In this document: in pieces, positions 61,581 through 64,000 of the stretch
Position numbering within the stretch: position 1 is the first letter of the stretch
How the letters are laid out: every line of letters starts with the position of its first letter
From: Bacillota bacterium
GTDB lineage: Bacteria > Bacillota > Clostridia > Lachnospirales > Lachnospiraceae
NCBI GenBank assembly: GCA_023387655.1
Contig: JAEWHR010000019.1
Coordinates: forward strand, 15,776 to 79,775
DNA length: 64,000 nt
Direction of reading: 5' to 3'
Program-made: the position numbers and the translations under genes
Notes under the pieces: generated by a model
Told to the model about the DNA's origin: nothing
Databases searched by the model: none
The model's input: the letters and a program-made list of their open reading frames with translations, nothing else

Positions 61581-62221
61581 TTCGATTCAACCACAATAAT
61601 AATTCCTTTATCAAATAATATCTGAGCTTTTGCCTCTACGATTTCATTACTAATACCAATGCTGGTTCCTTGAGTTAAGTGAAATCTAGTAAGGGGATAT
61701 TTAAATCCATATAGAGTTAAATCTGTAACTTCTTCCGTAAAAGGAAGTATAGAAACATAAGATGATTTTACCTCTTTCGCGTTAAGTGTAATACCTTTAT
61801 TAATTAGGTATATCTTATTATTTTTATCAATAAGATATGCTTGTATTCCCTGACATAATAATTTATATAACATGTGAAGATTCGCAAGGGTATGGTCAAA
61901 GCGACCTCCGGTTGCTCCAAGAATGTAGATATCCTTACATCCTTCTTCTACTGCTAAATCTACTGCGACCTCTGTATCGGTTGCATCCTTTTCTGGACAT
62001 AATGATACTATCTTTACCTTAGAATCCTTTTGATACTCTTTCAGCAAGTCCTTAGAAACTGTATCAAAATCACCTACGATATGAGTCGGTGCTACCTTTA
62101 TGTCGTGAAGATAAGATAGTCCGTTATCGATTGCTATAATTGCGTCAAAGGAATCTTCTTCTAAGGTTTTCATCGCAACTTCAGGAGAAAAATCTCCTCC
62201 CGCGATGATGAGAGCTTTCAT
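61571..62221 (-). CDS. thiN: Thiamine pyrophosphokinase
   Basis: A 216-residue thiamine diphosphokinase. Motifs are DAIIAIDNGLSYLHD, HIVGDFDTVS, the acidic EKDATDTEVAVDLA and GATGGRFDHTLANLHML. It converts thiamine to thiamine pyrophosphate using ATP. The order rsgA-rpe-thiN is widely conserved in Firmicutes and is kept here. The start is the ATG 9 bases after GGAGG; an in-frame GTG two codons before is too close to the RBS. No TPP riboswitch was seen upstream. Confidence 0.95.
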   Translation of the reverse strand: MKALIIAGGDFSPEVAMKTLEEDSFDAIIAIDNGLSYLHDIKVAPTHIVGDFDTVSKDLLKEYQKDSKVKIVSLCPEKDATDTEVAVDLAVEEGCKDIYILGATGGRFDHTLANLHMLYKLLCQGIQAYLIDKNNKIYLINKGITLNAKEVKSSYVSILPFTEEVTDLTLYGFKYPLTRFHLTQGTSIGISNEIVEAKAQILFDKGIIIVVESKDS

Positions 62222-62317
62222 ATTCACTAACCTCCACTCTATTTTGATGCCAAAGCGTCTTTCATAAGGACCGCTTTATGCACTCATATAATACCTATCA
62301 ATAGCTTTGGTTTTTAA

Positions 62318-62980
62318 CTATCTATCGTTAGACTTAAAAACATTTAAAAATGCTTCCACATTCTTCTCTATGTCTCCGCGAAAAACAGAAGTCCCTGCTA
62401 CTAATACATTTGCACCAGCTTCCATAATTTCCGATACATTTTCTAAGGTTACTCCACCATCAACCTCAATGTCAATAGAAACACCATTTTCTTTTGTCAT
62501 CTTCTTTAAATCCCTTAATTTTTGAAGCGTTGATGGGATAAATTTCTGTCCTCCAAAGCCTGGATTTACTGACATAATTAAAACCATATCTAGTTCTGGC
62601 AAGATATAATCAAGGACTGATAATGGGGTACTAGGATTTAAAGCTACACCAACTTTTTTGCCAAGTTCCTTCACTGCGGTTACTGTGCGATGAAGATGTT
62701 TGCAACTCTCAGCATGCACTGTAATTATGTCCGCACCTGCCTTGGCAAAATCCTCGATATAACGAATCGGCTCGTCTATCATCAAGTGTACATCAAATAT
62801 CATGGATGACTTACCACGAAGAGAAGAAATCACCGGCATACCAAAGGAAATGCTAGGAACAAAGCTTCCATCCATAACATCCAAATGCAGATATGTCGCT
62901 CCTGCTTCTTCTGCCTTTCTAATATTCTCGCCTAAAGCACTAAAATCTGCCGCTAGGATTGATGGTGATAAATGATACAT
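62318..62980 (-). CDS. rpe: Ribulose-phosphate 3-epimerase
   Basis: A 220-residue TIM-barrel enzyme of the pentose phosphate pathway. Visible hallmarks are LSPSILAADFSALGENI, the metal-binding HLDVMDGSFVPSISFG, FDVHLMI, VNPGFGGQKFI and DGGVTLENV. It interconverts ribulose 5-phosphate and xylulose 5-phosphate. It is flanked by rsgA and thiN on the same strand, with gaps of about 100 bp, likely one transcription unit. Confidence 0.97.
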   Translation of the reverse strand: MYHLSPSILAADFSALGENIRKAEEAGATYLHLDVMDGSFVPSISFGMPVISSLRGKSSMIFDVHLMIDEPIRYIEDFAKAGADIITVHAESCKHLHRTVTAVKELGKKVGVALNPSTPLSVLDYILPELDMVLIMSVNPGFGGQKFIPSTLQKLRDLKKMTKENGVSIDIEVDGGVTLENVSEIMEAGANVLVAGTSVFRGDIEKNVEAFLNVFKSNDR

Positions 62981-63036
62981 ATTTTTTCCTCTTTTCTGCT
63001 ATTCATGTACTTATAAAACCTATATGAAGTTTTAGG

Positions 63037-63071
63037 ATTTCTTAGGTGGCGTCTTTTGACACCTTAGAAAT
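63037..63071 (-). terminator. Possible weak terminator between rsgA and rpe
   Basis: ATTTCTTAGGTG / CACCTTAGAAAT with one mismatch, 15 bp after the rsgA stop. There is no T-tract on the minus strand, so it may only be an intercistronic hairpin. Confidence 0.35.
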
Positions 63072-63086
63072 TCTCTTCACACTATA

Positions 63087-63965
63087 TTAATATTTTTTCT
63101 TGCTTTTTAATTCATCGTATAATAACTTGTAGTTTTCATATCTGCTTTCGCTTATCTTCCCTTCTACAAGTGCCTCTTTTACTGCACAATCGGGTTCATT
63201 GATATGCGCACAACCTTGAAAACGACATTGTCCTAAATAATGATCGAACTCCGGATAAAAATCCTGTAATTCTTCTTTCTCTATATCTTTTAAATAAAGT
63301 GAACTAAATCCTGGAGTATCCAATAGATAGGTGTGTTCTTCCATATAAATTAACTCAGAATGTCTAGTGGTATGTTTCCCACGTTTGATTTTTTCTGAAA
63401 TTTGTCCCGTTTGCATAGAGACTTTTTTCTGAAGCCTATTCGTCAGTGAAGACTTCCCTACACCAGAAGGACCAGCTAGAGCTGTAGTTTTTCCCTTAAG
63501 CACAGCCTTAACCTCATCAATCCCTTGTCCTTCTAACGCATTCGTGAAGAGGATTTGATATCCCGTATTTTTATAAACTTCTTCTACTCTTTTTCTTTCC
63601 TCTTCGTCTGCTTTATCAGTTTTATTAAAGCAAATAATCGTCTCAATACCTTGTTGTTCCATCATGACCAAAAAACGGTCAAGCAAGTTATAATTTGGTG
63701 CCGGATCTGACACTGCAAATATAATCATCGCCTGATCAATATTTGCAACAGCCGGACGAATTAACTCACTTTTCCGTTCTAAGATGTCAACAATATTTCC
63801 TGTTTTTGAATCTGTCTCAAGAATTTCAACCTCAACATCGTCTCCAACGAGAGGCTTTATTTTCCGGTTTCTAAATATACCTTTTGCTTTGCATTCGTAT
63901 TCACCGAAACCTTCAATATAAACATAGTAAAATCCTGCAATACCTCTGATTATTTTACCAATCAT
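63087..63965 (-). CDS. rsgA: Ribosome small subunit-dependent GTPase A
   Basis: A 292-residue circularly permuted GTPase. The N-terminal OB fold (about residues 1-65) is followed by the permuted G motifs: G4 CFNKTDKADE, then G1 GPSGVGKSSLTNRL, then G3 DTPGFSSL. A C-terminal zinc site uses the Cys/His set in CRFQGCAHINEPDCAV. It assists late 30S maturation. The RBS is GAGGAAAATGA. It probably overlaps or directly follows an upstream gene that runs off the window. Confidence 0.96.
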   Translation of the reverse strand: MIGKIIRGIAGFYYVYIEGFGEYECKAKGIFRNRKIKPLVGDDVEVEILETDSKTGNIVDILERKSELIRPAVANIDQAMIIFAVSDPAPNYNLLDRFLVMMEQQGIETIICFNKTDKADEEERKRVEEVYKNTGYQILFTNALEGQGIDEVKAVLKGKTTALAGPSGVGKSSLTNRLQKKVSMQTGQISEKIKRGKHTTRHSELIYMEEHTYLLDTPGFSSLYLKDIEKEELQDFYPEFDHYLGQCRFQGCAHINEPDCAVKEALVEGKISESRYENYKLLYDELKSKKKY

Positions 63966-63974
63966 TCATTTTCC

Positions 63975-64000
63975 TCATTCCAGCACGGGTTCCCGCGCAT
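63975..64000 (-). CDS. 3' end of an upstream gene cut by the window edge (tentative)
   Basis: Only 26-39 bases remain. One frame ends ...REPVLE with a TGA that merges into the rsgA ribosome binding site (TGAGGA), the typical spacing of coupled genes. Another frame stays open to a TGA overlapping the rsgA ATG. In many Firmicutes the preceding gene encodes a PASTA-domain Ser/Thr kinase; that is context knowledge, not visible here. Confidence 0.3.

Overview
The window looks like a chromosomal core region of a low-GC, endospore-forming Gram-positive bacterium of the class Clostridia, most probably a Lachnospiraceae member related to Lachnoclostridium (Clostridium) phytofermentans. The reasons are the AT-rich sequence, strong GGAGG-type ribosome binding sites, the spoIIGA-sigE-sigG sporulation cluster beside ftsZ, an IspH-ribosomal protein S1 fusion, and the order plsX-acpP-rnc-smc-ftsY. 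The species assignment is inference from protein character, not a database match. Almost all genes lie on the minus strand. The plus-strand genes are a LysR regulator, a 28-codon small ORF, a BFD-like ferredoxin and an AraC regulator. No rRNA, tRNA, CRISPR array, insertion sequence or prophage was seen.

Layout, left to right. 1-2.9 kb: a truncated ABC exporter divergent from a LysR regulator, then a small ORF. 3-6.7 kb: a four-gene biotin-dependent carboxyltransferase operon with transcarboxylase-like subunits plus an OadG-type membrane subunit, without the Na+-pump beta subunit or a biotin carboxylase. 7-9.5 kb: recA-recX with a clear promoter and a LexA-like operator, then a convergent small [2Fe-2S] protein. 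9.5-18 kb: ilvA, ftsY, smc, rnc, acpP and plsX. 18-33 kb: cheR, ispH-rpsA, cmk, a BaiN-type flavoprotein, a GerMN lipoprotein, a CinA-like protein with an unusual N-terminus, pgsA, rimO, folD, a cardiolipin synthase and an aconitase-family hydratase.

33-43 kb is the most accessory part. It holds a single-pass membrane protein of unknown function whose 3' end runs into a tandem repeat, a MATE transporter divergent from an AraC regulator with five 27-bp repeats between them, a DUF1622 protein, an iron-type alcohol dehydrogenase, and a carbohydrate ABC importer (binding protein and two permeases, no ATPase) with a LacI regulator.

43-59 kb joins sporulation and division genes: sigG, sigE, spoIIGA, ftsZ, ftsQ, murA, ftsW, murD, a SpoVD-like PBP, an FtsI-like PBP, ftsL, rsmH and mraZ. 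This is a reduced dcw cluster, lacking mraY, murE, murF, murG, murC, murB and ftsA. It is headed by a promoter with a five-copy, 10-bp-period MraZ-type operator. 59-64 kb: lgt, ychF, a thiamine pyrophosphokinase, rpe and rsgA.

No clearly new multi-gene system was found. The best leads are the MraZ operator array, the long repeat-containing leader of the AraC gene, the transcarboxylase operon with a membrane subunit, the CinA-like protein with a replaced N-terminal domain, the SpoVD-like PBP with KTA in place of KTG, and a striking number of short tandem repeat arrays between genes.
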